DNA of 64,000 nt, taken from Psychromarinibacter sediminicola (lineage in GTDB: Bacteria; Pseudomonadota; Alphaproteobacteria; Rhodobacterales; Rhodobacteraceae). Shown here in pieces: positions 51,003 to 60,251 of the stretch. The notes beneath the pieces are model-generated. The model saw only the letters and a list, made by a program, of their open reading frames with translations. It was not told where the DNA came from and searched no databases. The position numbers were made by a program, and so were the translations under genes. Position 1 is the first letter of the stretch; each line of letters starts with the position of its first letter. Location of the stretch: positions 62,001 to 126,000 of the forward strand of contig NZ_JARGYC010000002.1 of the NCBI RefSeq assembly GCF_029168335.1, written 5' to 3'.

Positions 51003-51944
51003 ATGCTGCAGGTTCTGGGGATCACCGCGCCGATCTTCGGAGCCATCGCCATCGGCTATGCGGTCACGGCGCGCGGGCTGTTCTCTCCCGCCGACATGCG
51101 GGTGTTTGGCAGGTACGTGCTGAACATCGCCTTCCCCGCGCTGCTGTTCAACGCCGTGGCGACGCGAGAGCTGGGCGACATCCTGCACCCCGGCTATCTG
51201 ACGGCCATCGCGGCAGGCGGGCTGGCGACGATGGCCCTGACCTATGCCGCGCTCTCGGCGCTGGGCACCGGCCGGGCGCGGCGGGCCATTGCCGTGCTGG
51301 GCGTCTCAATGCCCAATTCCGCCTATATCGGCTATCCGATCATGCTGCTCGCCCTGCCGGAGCGGGCGGGGCAGGTCCTGGCGCTGAATTTCCTCGTCGA
51401 GAATTTCCTGATCCTGCCCATCGGGCTCGCACTGCTGGAGTTCTCGCGCCCGCAGCAGGGTCGGGGTCTGTTGGCGGTCCTCGGCCGCATCCTGTGGCAG
51501 GTCCTGTCGAAGCCCTTCGTCATCGGCCTGCTGCTGGGGCTGGTCGTGTCGCTTCTGCAGCTGCCGGTCCCGGCGCCGCTGACGCGCCTGCTGGAGATCC
51601 TCGCCACGTCGGCCAGCGCGATCGCGCTGGTGGTGATCGGTGGCTCGCTGTACGGCCTGTCGCTTCGGGGCAACCGCGCGCTGGCGGTGCAGATCGCCAT
51701 CGGCAAGCTGGCGCTGCATCCGGCGATGGTGGCGCTGGCGACGCTCCTGATCCCGGCACTCGGGCTGGGCCTGCCGGCGGACCTGACGGCGGCCGTGATC
51801 CTCTCGGCCGCGATGCCGATGGTGGCTATCTACACGGTCCTGGCGCAGCCCTACGGGCATGGCGGCATCGCCTCCATCGCGATGCTGCTGGCAACGACGG
51901 CGTCGTTCTTCACCCTCTCGGCGCTGCTCGCGGTCCTGTTCTGA
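51003..51944 (+). CDS. AEC (auxin efflux carrier) family transporter
   Basis: 313 residues, about ten membrane helices. FGAIAIGYAVTARGLFSPADMRVFGRYVLNIAFPALLF is the family opening; SMPNSAYIGYPIML carries the conserved mid-membrane NxxYIGYP segment. Bacterial members carry malate, malonate or other small organic acids. It starts one base after aroC, so it is co-transcribed. Confidence 0.9.
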   Translation: MLQVLGITAPIFGAIAIGYAVTARGLFSPADMRVFGRYVLNIAFPALLFNAVATRELGDILHPGYLTAIAAGGLATMALTYAALSALGTGRARRAIAVLGVSMPNSAYIGYPIMLLALPERAGQVLALNFLVENFLILPIGLALLEFSRPQQGRGLLAVLGRILWQVLSKPFVIGLLLGLVVSLLQLPVPAPLTRLLEILATSASAIALVVIGGSLYGLSLRGNRALAVQIAIGKLALHPAMVALATLLIPALGLGLPADLTAAVILSAAMPMVAIYTVLAQPYGHGGIASIAMLLATTASFFTLSALLAVLF

Positions 51945-52015
51945 CGATTGAACCGCTTCACAGCCAGGCCCGACTCATGCAGGCTGGACCGCATTCAAGA
52001 GAGGGGACTTTTCCT

Positions 52016-52999
52016 GTGGCAGACTTTTCGTTCTCGACATCCATGGCGGTGATGCGCAAGACCGCGCCGTTCGTGATCTTCCGCATGGCCGTCTATTTCG
52101 GCATCGCCGTGGCCTATGTGCTGGTCACCGGCACCGGTGCCGGGCTCGGCTGGGGCGTGGGCGCCTTCGGCGACACCGACTTCCAGGCCACGACCACGAT
52201 GTGGGGCGGCGTCATCGGCTTCGGCGCGACGGCGGCCGTGATCTACTTTCTGCGCGAATACATCCTCTACATGGTCAAGGCCGGGCATATCGCGGTCATG
52301 GTGGAATATCTCGACGGCCGCCCCCTGCCCGAGGGGCGCGGCCAGATCGAGCATGCGCAGGCCGTGGTGAAGGAACGCTTCGGTCAGGCCAACGCGCTGT
52401 TCGCCCTGGACCAGATCGTGAAGGGCGTGCTGCGGGCGGTGCTGGGGCTGGTCCACGGGCTTGCCTCGATCCTGCCGATCCCCGGACTCGACGGGCTGAT
52501 GCGGGTGGTGCGGGCGTTCCTGAAGGTCGCGGTGGGACTGCTGGACGAGGTCATCCTCGGCCACCTGATCCGCACCGGCAGCGACAATCCCTGGGCCGGC
52601 GGGCGCGACGCGCTGGTGCTCTACGCGCAGAACGCCAAGCCGATGCTGGTGAACGCCGCGTGGATCGCGCTGGCCTCCTACATCCTGTCCTTCGTCGTCT
52701 TCCTGGTGATGCTGGCGCCGGCGGCCGCCGTGGTCTGGATGATCCCCGGCGCGTGGTCGGCGGGCGGCTTCGTCTTTGCGCTGCTCTTCGCCTGGGCGGT
52801 GAAGGCGGCGCTGATCGAGCCCTTCGCCATCGCCTGCCTGCTGCAAGCCTATGCCAGGATCACCGACGGCCAGACGCCCGATCCGGGCTGGGCCGCCAAG
52901 CTGGACGACGTGTCGGGCAAGTTCCGCGAGATGGGCGCGAAGGCGGCCAACTGGGCCACGGGGGGACGGGCCGCCTCGACCGCCCCCGCGGCCGGCTGA
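52016..52999 (+). CDS. Polytopic membrane protein of unknown function
   Basis: 327 residues from GTG 52016 (GAGGGG about 9 bases upstream; an in-frame ATG at 51977 is an alternative). Roughly five membrane helices: about 15-35, 55-75, 120-150 (long, possibly re-entrant), 215-245 and 250-275. A cytoplasmic-looking loop between the second and third helices contains EYLDGRPLPEGRGQIEHAQ. A charged tail with KLDDVSGKFREMGAKAANWA ends it. I do not recognise the family. Own transcript likely, 71 bases after the AEC gene. Confidence 0.78.
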   Translation: MADFSFSTSMAVMRKTAPFVIFRMAVYFGIAVAYVLVTGTGAGLGWGVGAFGDTDFQATTTMWGGVIGFGATAAVIYFLREYILYMVKAGHIAVMVEYLDGRPLPEGRGQIEHAQAVVKERFGQANALFALDQIVKGVLRAVLGLVHGLASILPIPGLDGLMRVVRAFLKVAVGLLDEVILGHLIRTGSDNPWAGGRDALVLYAQNAKPMLVNAAWIALASYILSFVVFLVMLAPAAAVVWMIPGAWSAGGFVFALLFAWAVKAALIEPFAIACLLQAYARITDGQTPDPGWAAKLDDVSGKFREMGAKAANWATGGRAASTAPAAG

Positions 53000-53007
53000 T
53001 CGGAGAG

Positions 53008-53031
53008 CGCCCGGCCCCTCGCGGCCGGGCG
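53008..53031. terminator. Bidirectional hairpin between convergent membrane-protein and SDR genes
   Basis: Perfect 9-bp stem CGCCCGGCC (53008-53016) / GGCCGGGCG (53023-53031), loop of 6. No U-tract, so a strong hairpin but not a canonical intrinsic terminator. Confidence 0.55.
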
Positions 53032-53041
53032 GCCCCCGGGC

Positions 53042-53815
53042 TCACAGCGAGGCGGTAATCCCGCCGTCCACGAACAGCACCTGCCCGTTCACGAAGCTCG
53101 CCGCATCCGAGCACAGGAACACGCATGCGCCGACCAGTTCTTCGACCCGCCCCCACCGGCCGGCGGGCGTGCGCTTTTCCAACCAGCCGCAGAACTCCGG
53201 GTCGTTCACCAGCGCCGCGTTCAGCGGCGTGTCGAAATAGCCCGGCGCGATGGCGTTGCAGGTCAGCCCGTGCCGCGCCCAGTCGGTCGCCATCCCCTTG
53301 GTCAGGTTGGCGACCGCGCCCTTGGTGGCCGTGTAGGGCGCGATACCGGGGCGGGCGAGCGCCGTCTGCACGCTGGCGATATTGACGATCCAGCCGCGCC
53401 CGCGCCCGATCATGTGCCGCGCCGCCGCCTGGCCCGCGTGGTAGACGCTGGCGATGTTGGTCTGCAGCAGCGCCTCGAACCGGTCGGGCGGGAAATCCTC
53501 CAGCGGCGCGCGGTGCTGCATCCCGGCATTGTTCACCAGGATGTCGATGGCGCCGGTCGCCTGCTCCATGCCGTCGATGGCGTCGCGGACCGCTTCGTGA
53601 TCCGTCACATCGAAGGGCAGCGTCAGCGGCGCGTGCCCCTCTTCCCGCAGCGCGTCGGCCGCAGCTTCCAGCCTGCCGACGTCGCGCCCGTTCAGCACGA
53701 CCTCGGCGCCGGCCCCGGCCAGCCCGCGCGCCAGGGCAAAACCGATGCCCTGCGACGAGCCGGTGATCAAGGCGCGGCGGCCGCTCAGATCGAAGAGTGT
53801 CGACGTCCCTGGCAT
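53042..53815 (-). CDS. SDR-family oxidoreductase, gluconate 5-dehydrogenase-like
   Basis: 257 residues. TGSSQGIG nucleotide loop, NNAGMQHRAPLEDFP, catalytic Ser in NIASVQ and YTATKGAVANLTK carrying Tyr/Lys. The C-terminal NGQVLFVDGGITASL is normal for classical SDRs. The MQHRAPLEDFP segment resembles gluconate 5-dehydrogenases (5-keto-D-gluconate reductases), but a 3-oxoacyl-type reductase cannot be excluded. Cytoplasmic. It follows the cytochrome c gene by 58 bases on the same strand. Confidence 0.87.
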   Translation of the reverse strand: MPGTSTLFDLSGRRALITGSSQGIGFALARGLAGAGAEVVLNGRDVGRLEAAADALREEGHAPLTLPFDVTDHEAVRDAIDGMEQATGAIDILVNNAGMQHRAPLEDFPPDRFEALLQTNIASVYHAGQAAARHMIGRGRGWIVNIASVQTALARPGIAPYTATKGAVANLTKGMATDWARHGLTCNAIAPGYFDTPLNAALVNDPEFCGWLEKRTPAGRWGRVEELVGACVFLCSDAASFVNGQVLFVDGGITASL

Positions 53816-53873
53816 CGCGTGTCCCTTCCAGCATTCCTTGTCGCGGGAGCGGCCGGTGGGACGGCCGGGCGGC

Positions 53874-54347
53874 TCATTGGCCGGCCTGCTCCATCGCGGT
53901 GCGCTCTTTCTGCATCTCGCGGACCTGCGGATCCCACTGAGATTTTATGTAGGCCAGTACATGCCAGATTTCCTGGTCGCTCAACACGTCCTCGAAGGCG
54001 GGCATGCCGCTGGCGAAATCGGTCACCCCGCGCCGGCGCAGCGCTTCCTGCCCGCCAAGCTTCGTATAGGTGAACAACACCCCGTCCCCGTGGTGCCAGG
54101 TATGGCCGGTCTCGTCGTGCGGCGGCGCGGGCAGGACGCCGTCCTCGCCGGGCTGGCGCCAGTTCGGCTGCCCCTCCAGCCTTGCGCCGTGGCAACTGGC
54201 GCAGTGCTCGGCATAGAGCGTCTCGCCCAGCGCCGGATCGGCGGAGTCGGGCTGGGTCATCGTGTTCGATTCCGCCGGCCAGCCGACCAGCACGGCCACC
54301 AGTCCGGCGGCGGCGACAGGAATTCCGACGAGGTGTTTCCGGTTCAT
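53874..54347 (-). CDS. Exported c-type cytochrome
   Basis: 157 residues from ATG 54347 (an in-frame ATG at 54368 is an alternative). Signal or anchor sequence MNRKHLVGIPVAAAGLVAVLVG, haem site HCASCHGARLEGQP and the likely Met ligand in SGMPAFEDVLSD. The C-terminal YIKSQWDPQVREMQ matches the end of many small diheme-like/c4-type monohaem proteins in this order. Periplasmic electron carrier, partner unknown. Confidence 0.87.
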   Translation of the reverse strand: MNRKHLVGIPVAAAGLVAVLVGWPAESNTMTQPDSADPALGETLYAEHCASCHGARLEGQPNWRQPGEDGVLPAPPHDETGHTWHHGDGVLFTYTKLGGQEALRRRGVTDFASGMPAFEDVLSDQEIWHVLAYIKSQWDPQVREMQKERTAMEQAGQ

Positions 54348-54444
54348 CTGTTCTTGCCTGTTTCGCATTGATCCGACTGGGACTCCTAAGTGTTCCAGCA
54401 AGCGGAAGGTCAAGCGCAAAACGCCGTGAACCGGCAGCGGCCTC

Positions 54445-54461
54445 GCCCGGCAGCGCCGGGC
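54445..54461 (-). terminator. Hairpin after the MetE-like gene
   Basis: GCCCGGC (54445-54451), loop AGC, GCCGGGC (54455-54461), just beyond the stop of the MetE-like gene on the minus strand. No U-tract. A possible end of the GntR-TRAP operon. Confidence 0.4.
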
Positions 54462-54474
54462 AGGGCCAGGGATT

Positions 54475-55590
54475 TCAGACGCCGCCCCAGATCGCCTCGG
54501 CGGTCTTCACCACCAGTTCCAGCTTGCGCTTCTGATCGTCCTCGGTGATCGCGTTGCCTTCCTCGGTGGAGGCGAAGCCGCATTGCGGCGCGATGCCCAG
54601 CTGGTCGAGATCCACGTATTTGGACGCCTCGTCGAACTTGGACTTCAGCCAGTCGAGGCTTTCCAGCTCGGCCGTCTTGGTGGTGATGAAGCCCGGCATG
54701 ATCCGCTGTTTGCCCTTCGGCAGCAGCCCCAGCGGCTCCAGCCCGCCGGCGCGGTCGGTGTCGTACTCCATGAAGAAGATGTCGACGCCGGTCGAGAAGA
54801 TCGCCTCGGCCGCCGCGTCATACGCGCCCTCGGCCGCATGGGTGGAGCGGAAGTTGCCGCGGCACATATGCATGCCGATCTTCATGTCGGCGGGGCGGTC
54901 CTTGATCGCCTCGCGCATCATCCAGGCATAGCGGTCGATCAGCCAGTCGGGATCCTGCCCCTGTTCCTTCTTCTCGGCGCGATGCTTCGGGTCGCAGAGA
55001 TAGGCGAAGAAGATGTCGTCCATCTGCAGAAAGCGGCAGCCGGCGTCGTAGAACGCGCTCACCGCCTTCCGGTAGGTCTTGGCCAGGTCGTCGAACAGCG
55101 CCTGGGTGTCCTCCTTGTACTCCGCGACATGGATGTCCTCGGGCGCGGTGCGGAAGTGGCAGCAGGACGGGCCGGGGATCGAGATCTTCGGCACGACGCT
55201 GGTGTGGTCCTTCACGAACCGGAAGTGGTCCAGCATCGGATGGTCGTCAGGGAAGTCCAGCTTGCCGGTGATCGTCGGGTAGATCGGGCGCAGCTTGACG
55301 CCGGCGAACTGCACGCCCTCGTCGCGCTCGTCCAGGTCCAGCCCGGTCAGCATCCCCATGAAGTCGTAGTGCCAGAACGACCGGCGTGCCTCGCCGTCGG
55401 TGACGGCTTTCAGGCCGACGTCTTCCTGCATCCTGATCAGATCCGGAATCGCCTTGTCCTCGGCGGCCTTCAGCTCTTCGGCCGAGATCGACCCTTCCTC
55501 GAAATGCTTCTTGCGGGCCTCGACCACGGATTTCGGGCGCAGCAGGCTGCCGACGTGGCCGGCGCGGAAAGGGGGCGAAAGATCGGTCAT
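54475..55590 (-). CDS. MetE C-terminal-like (cobalamin-independent methionine synthase II family) protein
   Basis: 371 residues, a single barrel equal to the C-terminal half of MetE, without the N-terminal half. Zinc-site residues are apparent: the Cys of GMHMCRGNFRS and the late Cys of APQCGFAS, with the usual FRAGHVGSLLRP start. Such stand-alone proteins are often called methyltransferases and can act on methylated thiols or other methyl donors; many are untested. Last gene of the GntR-TRAP-ThDP operon (22-base gap), so it probably serves a catabolic pathway rather than methionine synthesis. Confidence 0.88.
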   Translation of the reverse strand: MTDLSPPFRAGHVGSLLRPKSVVEARKKHFEEGSISAEELKAAEDKAIPDLIRMQEDVGLKAVTDGEARRSFWHYDFMGMLTGLDLDERDEGVQFAGVKLRPIYPTITGKLDFPDDHPMLDHFRFVKDHTSVVPKISIPGPSCCHFRTAPEDIHVAEYKEDTQALFDDLAKTYRKAVSAFYDAGCRFLQMDDIFFAYLCDPKHRAEKKEQGQDPDWLIDRYAWMMREAIKDRPADMKIGMHMCRGNFRSTHAAEGAYDAAAEAIFSTGVDIFFMEYDTDRAGGLEPLGLLPKGKQRIMPGFITTKTAELESLDWLKSKFDEASKYVDLDQLGIAPQCGFASTEEGNAITEDDQKRKLELVVKTAEAIWGGV

Positions 55591-55612
55591 GCGTTTCTCC
55601 TTGTTGGGCCGG

Positions 55613-57319
55613 TCAACCCGGCAATGTGGCGATGTCCAGCAGGGCGGTCCTGCCGGTATCGGCGACGTCCAGCGCCTCGCGGATCGCGGGCAGGACGTCG
55701 GCGGGATCGGTGATGCGTTTCGCCCAGGCCCGGCTGGCCTCGGCGGTCTTGCTGAAATCGGGCGAGGGCTTCAGCGCGGTCAGCGGCATCCGGTTGGCTT
55801 TCGCGGCATAGCCGTCCCTGTAGAGGCCGGTGACGGAGTTCCGCACCGCGCCCCATTCCTCGTTGTTGAGCACGATCAGGACAACGCCCAGCTCCAGCGC
55901 CTCGGCGATCTGGTGGCAGGCCGTGGGGTTGGCGAACATGTAGCTGCCGTCGCCCAGCGTCGCGACGCAGGTGCGGTCGCGGTCGGCCAGCTTGGCGCCC
56001 AGCGCGGCCGGGAAGGACCAGCCGAGCCCGCCGGAATGCGGCTCCTGGAACCAGCTGTTCCGCTCGCGCCGCTCCAGCGGGCCGAGCATGCAGCCGAGTT
56101 CCGAGAAGACGGAGGAAGTCCGGCCCTCCAGCGCCACGCTGAGCTGCAGGCTGACATAGGCCTTGGTGATGCCCTTGGCGCATTCCGCGGCCGCCTCGGC
56201 GATCTGCTTGCGGGTCTCCTCCGCCGCCATCGCGACACGTGCGCGGCGCTCTGCGATGGCGCTCTCGTCCCGGTCCAGCCCCTCCATCGCCGCGATCAGC
56301 GCCGGGATCGTGTCGGCGTTCTCGCCCGCGATGGACAGGTCGGACCGGAAAGTCCGCGTCGGGAAGCGGTGGAAGATCGGGTCGGGGCCCATGTTGATGA
56401 CGCGGGCCTCGGGGTTCACCGGATGCTTGTCCGGCCACCACGGCGCCAGGCAGTCCAGCACCACGACCACGTCGGCCTCGGCCAGCCACGGGGTCGGATC
56501 GGCGCCGATATGGCAGGGATGGTCGGTAGGGATCGCCAGATGCGTCGCCCACCAGGAACAGACGGGAATGCCCCAGTCCTCGGCCCATTTCCCGAAGGCG
56601 GCGAAGCTGTCGGCGTCCCCCGCGCCGCGCTCCGCAATGATCAGCGGGCGCTCCGCCTCGGCCAGCCACTGCGCCGCCGTGGCGATGGCCTGCGGGTTGG
56701 CGCCCACGACCGAGGGGGTCATCGTCGCCGGCGCCCCGATGGCCCCGGCATCGACCGTCTCGCACAGCACCTCCCGCGGGAGCGACATGTAGACCGGCCC
56801 CTTCGGCGTGGAATTGGCGATGGCGTGCGCCCGGTCCAGAAGCGGCGCGATCTGTTCGGGGAAGGACAGCTCGTTCTCCCACTTGCAGCTCTCGCGCACC
56901 AGCGCGGCCTGGTCGCGCATCTCCTGCCCCCAGCCGATGGGCACGGTCCGGGCGCCGAAACGGGTGTCCTCGGTCACCGGGGTCTTGCCGGACATCAGGA
57001 TCATCGGCACGTGCTCGCAGGCGGCGTTGATCGCCCCGATCGCGCCGTTCGCCAGCCCGACATTGGTGTGCAGCATCACCGCTTGCGACTTGCCCGTGAC
57101 CAGGTAATAGCCGTGGGCCATCCCCATCGCCGCGTGCTCGTGCGGGATGACCAGCGCCTGGGGCATTTCCTCGCCCTTCGCCGCAGCCTCGGCCAGCCCC
57201 TCGATGATCGGGGGAAAGTCGGTGCCGGAATTGGCAAAGACATAATCCACACCCAGCGCCTTCAGGCGGGGAAAGATCGCCCCGCCGGCGCTCAGGTTCC
57301 TACCGTCGTCCTTGGCCAT
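55613..57319 (-). CDS. Thiamine-diphosphate-dependent enzyme (acetolactate synthase-like)
   Basis: 568 residues. The catalytic Glu is in VIPHEHAAMGMAHGY, the central FAD/nucleotide-like domain spans about 190-330, and the ThDP/Mg motif GDGSYMF...NN is near the C-terminus. Length and order match the acetohydroxyacid synthase/benzoylformate decarboxylase group, so it acts on a 2-oxo acid, or as a lyase or synthase. ATG 57319 lies 2 bases after dctM. Operon context with a TRAP transporter points to catabolism of an imported 2-oxo or related acid; the substrate is unknown. Confidence 0.9.
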   Translation of the reverse strand: MAKDDGRNLSAGGAIFPRLKALGVDYVFANSGTDFPPIIEGLAEAAAKGEEMPQALVIPHEHAAMGMAHGYYLVTGKSQAVMLHTNVGLANGAIGAINAACEHVPMILMSGKTPVTEDTRFGARTVPIGWGQEMRDQAALVRESCKWENELSFPEQIAPLLDRAHAIANSTPKGPVYMSLPREVLCETVDAGAIGAPATMTPSVVGANPQAIATAAQWLAEAERPLIIAERGAGDADSFAAFGKWAEDWGIPVCSWWATHLAIPTDHPCHIGADPTPWLAEADVVVVLDCLAPWWPDKHPVNPEARVINMGPDPIFHRFPTRTFRSDLSIAGENADTIPALIAAMEGLDRDESAIAERRARVAMAAEETRKQIAEAAAECAKGITKAYVSLQLSVALEGRTSSVFSELGCMLGPLERRERNSWFQEPHSGGLGWSFPAALGAKLADRDRTCVATLGDGSYMFANPTACHQIAEALELGVVLIVLNNEEWGAVRNSVTGLYRDGYAAKANRMPLTALKPSPDFSKTAEASRAWAKRITDPADVLPAIREALDVADTGRTALLDIATLPG

Positions 57320-57321
57320 GG

Positions 57322-58680
57322 TCACCAGCCCTCGATCAGTTTCGGAAGCCAGAGCGTCACGACCGGGAACGAGAACAGGATCGTCACGCGCACGATCTCG
57401 GCGGCGAAGAAGGGCAGGACGCCCTTGAAGGTCTCGGACATCGGCGTCTCTTTCGCCAGCGCCGAGATGACGAAGACGTTCATGCCCACAGGCGGCGTGA
57501 TCAGTCCCAGTTCCACGACGATCAGCGCCAATATCCCGAACCAGATCTTCAGATCCTCGGTCGACATGCCGAAGCCCGAACCCTCGGCCGGCATGTAGAG
57601 CCCGCCGTTGATCTCCACCAGCACCGGCCAGAAAAACGGGATGACCAGCAGGATCATCGACAGCGAATCCATCAGACAGCCCAAGAGGATCAGCGCCAGA
57701 AGCAGGATCGCGACGATGACGAAGGGCGCCATGCCGGAATTCGCGATCCATTCGGCGGTGGCCTGCGGCAGGCCAATGCGGGACATGAAGATCTTCATCA
57801 GTTCCGCGCCCAGCAGGATCAGGTAGATCATGCCGGTGGTGCCGGCGGTCTCCTTCAGCGACTCGACGATGGCCGACAGGCCCAGCCGCCCCTTGAAGGT
57901 GCCGTAGACCCAGACCAGCGCCGCGCCGACGGCGGCCGCGGGGGTCGGGTTGAAGATGCCGCCATAGATGCCGCCCAGCACCAGCCCGAAGATCACCGCC
58001 ACGGGCACCATGCCCAGCGTCGCGTCGCGCCATTCCTTGAAGTCGACGCCGCCGTGCTTGGGGCCCGCGTCGGGCTTGATGGCGACGTAGACGGCGATGG
58101 TCAGGATGAACAGGATCACCGCCAGCACGCCGGGGATCATCGCGGCGGCGAACATCGTGACGATGTTGGCCTCGACGATGATGGCGTAGATGATCAGCAC
58201 CACCGAGGGCGGGATCAGGATGCCCAGCACCCCGCCGGCGGCGAGCGACCCGGTGGCCAGCGCGCCCGAGTAGTTGAAGCGTTTCAGTTCCGGCAGGGCG
58301 ACCTTGCCCATGGTCGAGGCCGTCGCCAGCGACGAGCCGCAGACCGCCCCGAACCCGGCGCAACCGGCGATCGCGGCCATTGCGGTGCCGCCGCGGATCC
58401 AGCCGAGCCAGGCGTTCGCCCCGCGGAACAGCGCCTGCGACAGGCCCGCGCGCGCCGCGAGCGCGCCCATCAGCACGAACATCGGCACGACCGACAGGCC
58501 GTAGTTGGAGAACACGCCCCAGCCCAGCGTCTTCAACTGCGAGAACAGGAAGGCGGGGCCGCTGACGATCATGAAGCCGACGCCGCCAACCAGGATCATC
58601 GAATAGGCGATGGGAATCCGGATCGCGATCAGCGCGATCAGGACGACGAGACCGAGAATGCCGATTGTGATCGGGTCCAT
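57322..58680 (-). CDS. TRAP transporter large permease (DctM family)
   Basis: 452 residues, about twelve membrane helices. DctM motifs include GCAGFGAVCGSSLATASTMGKVALPELKRFNYSGALATG and GGVLGILIPPSVVLIIYAIIVEANIV, with GLITPPVGMNVFVI near the end. Sodium-driven uptake with the DctQ and DctP partners directly upstream. Confidence 0.94.
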   Translation of the reverse strand: MDPITIGILGLVVLIALIAIRIPIAYSMILVGGVGFMIVSGPAFLFSQLKTLGWGVFSNYGLSVVPMFVLMGALAARAGLSQALFRGANAWLGWIRGGTAMAAIAGCAGFGAVCGSSLATASTMGKVALPELKRFNYSGALATGSLAAGGVLGILIPPSVVLIIYAIIVEANIVTMFAAAMIPGVLAVILFILTIAVYVAIKPDAGPKHGGVDFKEWRDATLGMVPVAVIFGLVLGGIYGGIFNPTPAAAVGAALVWVYGTFKGRLGLSAIVESLKETAGTTGMIYLILLGAELMKIFMSRIGLPQATAEWIANSGMAPFVIVAILLLALILLGCLMDSLSMILLVIPFFWPVLVEINGGLYMPAEGSGFGMSTEDLKIWFGILALIVVELGLITPPVGMNVFVISALAKETPMSETFKGVLPFFAAEIVRVTILFSFPVVTLWLPKLIEGW

Positions 58681-58687
58681 CTGGCGG

Positions 58688-59197
58688 TTACCTCCGGAAC
58701 ATGTCGGTCAGCGCGTCGACCAGCGAGGCGAAGCTCGCCACGACCAGGAGCGCAAGGGACAGCAGACAGCCGGCATAACCCCACCAGAGCGGGATTTGCA
58801 GCAGCGCTGTGGTCGTGTCGTAGGTCCGCTGATCCAGCATGCCGTAATACATCCGCCACAGCAGAACCGCGCCGAAGATCAGCGCCACGATCGCACCCAG
58901 CATCGAGAACAGCGATAGCCAGAACTTCGATGCGCGCGCGGTAAAGATGTCGGCCGTCACGTTCAGCCCGGCGATCTGGCAGTAGGGCAGGAACGAGAAG
59001 GCGGCGATGGCGACGCCCACCTCCGTCAGTTCGAAATCGCCGGGCAGGCCCTTGTTGAACACGGCCGCCGCGATCACCGACGCCACGTTCACCACGACCA
59101 CGGCCAACAGGACCACACCGCCCAGGATTGCCCAGGCGGTGCAGATGCGAAGGACGAGGCCGTGAAGCCTCGTCCCGTTGTGCACAGCGTCGCTCAT
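58688..59197 (-). CDS. TRAP transporter small permease (DctQ family)
   Basis: 169 residues with four membrane helices; GDFELTEVGVAIAAFSFLPYCQ is the conserved DctQ segment. It begins one base after dctP and ends 7 bases before dctM. Confidence 0.9.
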   Translation of the reverse strand: MSDAVHNGTRLHGLVLRICTAWAILGGVVLLAVVVVNVASVIAAAVFNKGLPGDFELTEVGVAIAAFSFLPYCQIAGLNVTADIFTARASKFWLSLFSMLGAIVALIFGAVLLWRMYYGMLDQRTYDTTTALLQIPLWWGYAGCLLSLALLVVASFASLVDALTDMFRR

Positions 59198-59198
59198 C

Positions 59199-60251
59199 TC
59201 ACATGCTGCTGTCGGAGTCGGTGTTCTCGGCGATCAGTTCCTGGGCCCGCTCCACCAGGCCGGCGCCGTCGAGCCCCTTGTTGGTGACTTCCTCGATCCA
59301 GCGGTCCTGCACCGGCTCCAGCGCGGTCATGAACGCCTCGGTCTCGTCCTCGGTCAGCATGATGTGGGTCTTGCCCGCCTCTTCGGCCATCTTGATGCCG
59401 AAGTCGTCGCCGGCACGCCAGACATCGGCGACCTCGGCCCACCATTCGCGGCCGGAGGCATCGCGGAACGCCTGCTTGATGTCGTCCGGCAGACCGTCCC
59501 AGCGGGACTGGTTCATCGACACCTGGAACGTGGTGGTGCCGAAGCGCGTCTCTTCATGCCCCTCGATGAAGTAATCGATCTGGTTGTGCAGCTTCAGCGG
59601 CGGGATGATCTCCCACGGCAGCAGCGTCGCGTCGACCACCTTCTTCGACAGCGCGGCCGGCACTTCCGGCACCGGCATGGCGATCGGCTGGGCGCCCAGC
59701 GCCTCGATCACCCAGGCGCCGGTGCGGGTGGGAATGCGGATCTTCATGCCCTCGGTGTCCTCGGGCGAGCGCACCTCCTCGTCCACCGTCATCAGCGCCT
59801 GGCCGGCATGGACGTGCAGCCACATCACCTCCAGACCCTGGTAGTCGTCGGCGAGGTACTCGTCGAACATGTCGTACATCGCGAGGTTGGTCGCCCGGAT
59901 GTCGTTCAGGTAGACGCCGGGCAGTTCGAACACCTCGGTGCGCGGGAACTGCCCGGGGGTATAGCCGTTGACGGTCCAGATGATGTCGACCACGCCGTCG
60001 CGCGCCTGCTGGACCAGTTCGGGCGGTGTGCCGCCGAGGGTCATGGCGGGGTAGATCTCGATCTCCACCTGGCCGCCGGAGTTCTCCTCGACCTGCCGGG
60101 CCCAGGGCTCCAGCATGTTGGCCTGCGCGGGCGATTGCGCGCCGAGCAGGTGGTGCAGCTTGAACGTGTATTCCTGCGCCGTGGCCGTTCCGGCCAGCGC
60201 AAGCGTCACGGCCGAAGCCGCGAGCGGGGTGAAAAGGGTGTTGAGTCTCAT
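59199..60251 (-). CDS. TRAP transporter substrate-binding protein (DctP family)
   Basis: 350 residues. Signal peptide ends TATAQ. YTFKLHHLLGAQSPAQANMLEPWARQVEE and GVVDIIWTVNGYTPGQFPRTEVFELPG are DctP-type. The segment MKIRIPTRTGAWVIEALGAQPIAMP has the conserved Arg that binds the ligand carboxylate. The ATG overlaps the GntR stop (ATGA). Captures an organic acid in the periplasm. Confidence 0.93.
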   Translation of the reverse strand: MRLNTLFTPLAASAVTLALAGTATAQEYTFKLHHLLGAQSPAQANMLEPWARQVEENSGGQVEIEIYPAMTLGGTPPELVQQARDGVVDIIWTVNGYTPGQFPRTEVFELPGVYLNDIRATNLAMYDMFDEYLADDYQGLEVMWLHVHAGQALMTVDEEVRSPEDTEGMKIRIPTRTGAWVIEALGAQPIAMPVPEVPAALSKKVVDATLLPWEIIPPLKLHNQIDYFIEGHEETRFGTTTFQVSMNQSRWDGLPDDIKQAFRDASGREWWAEVADVWRAGDDFGIKMAEEAGKTHIMLTEDETEAFMTALEPVQDRWIEEVTNKGLDGAGLVERAQELIAENTDSDSSM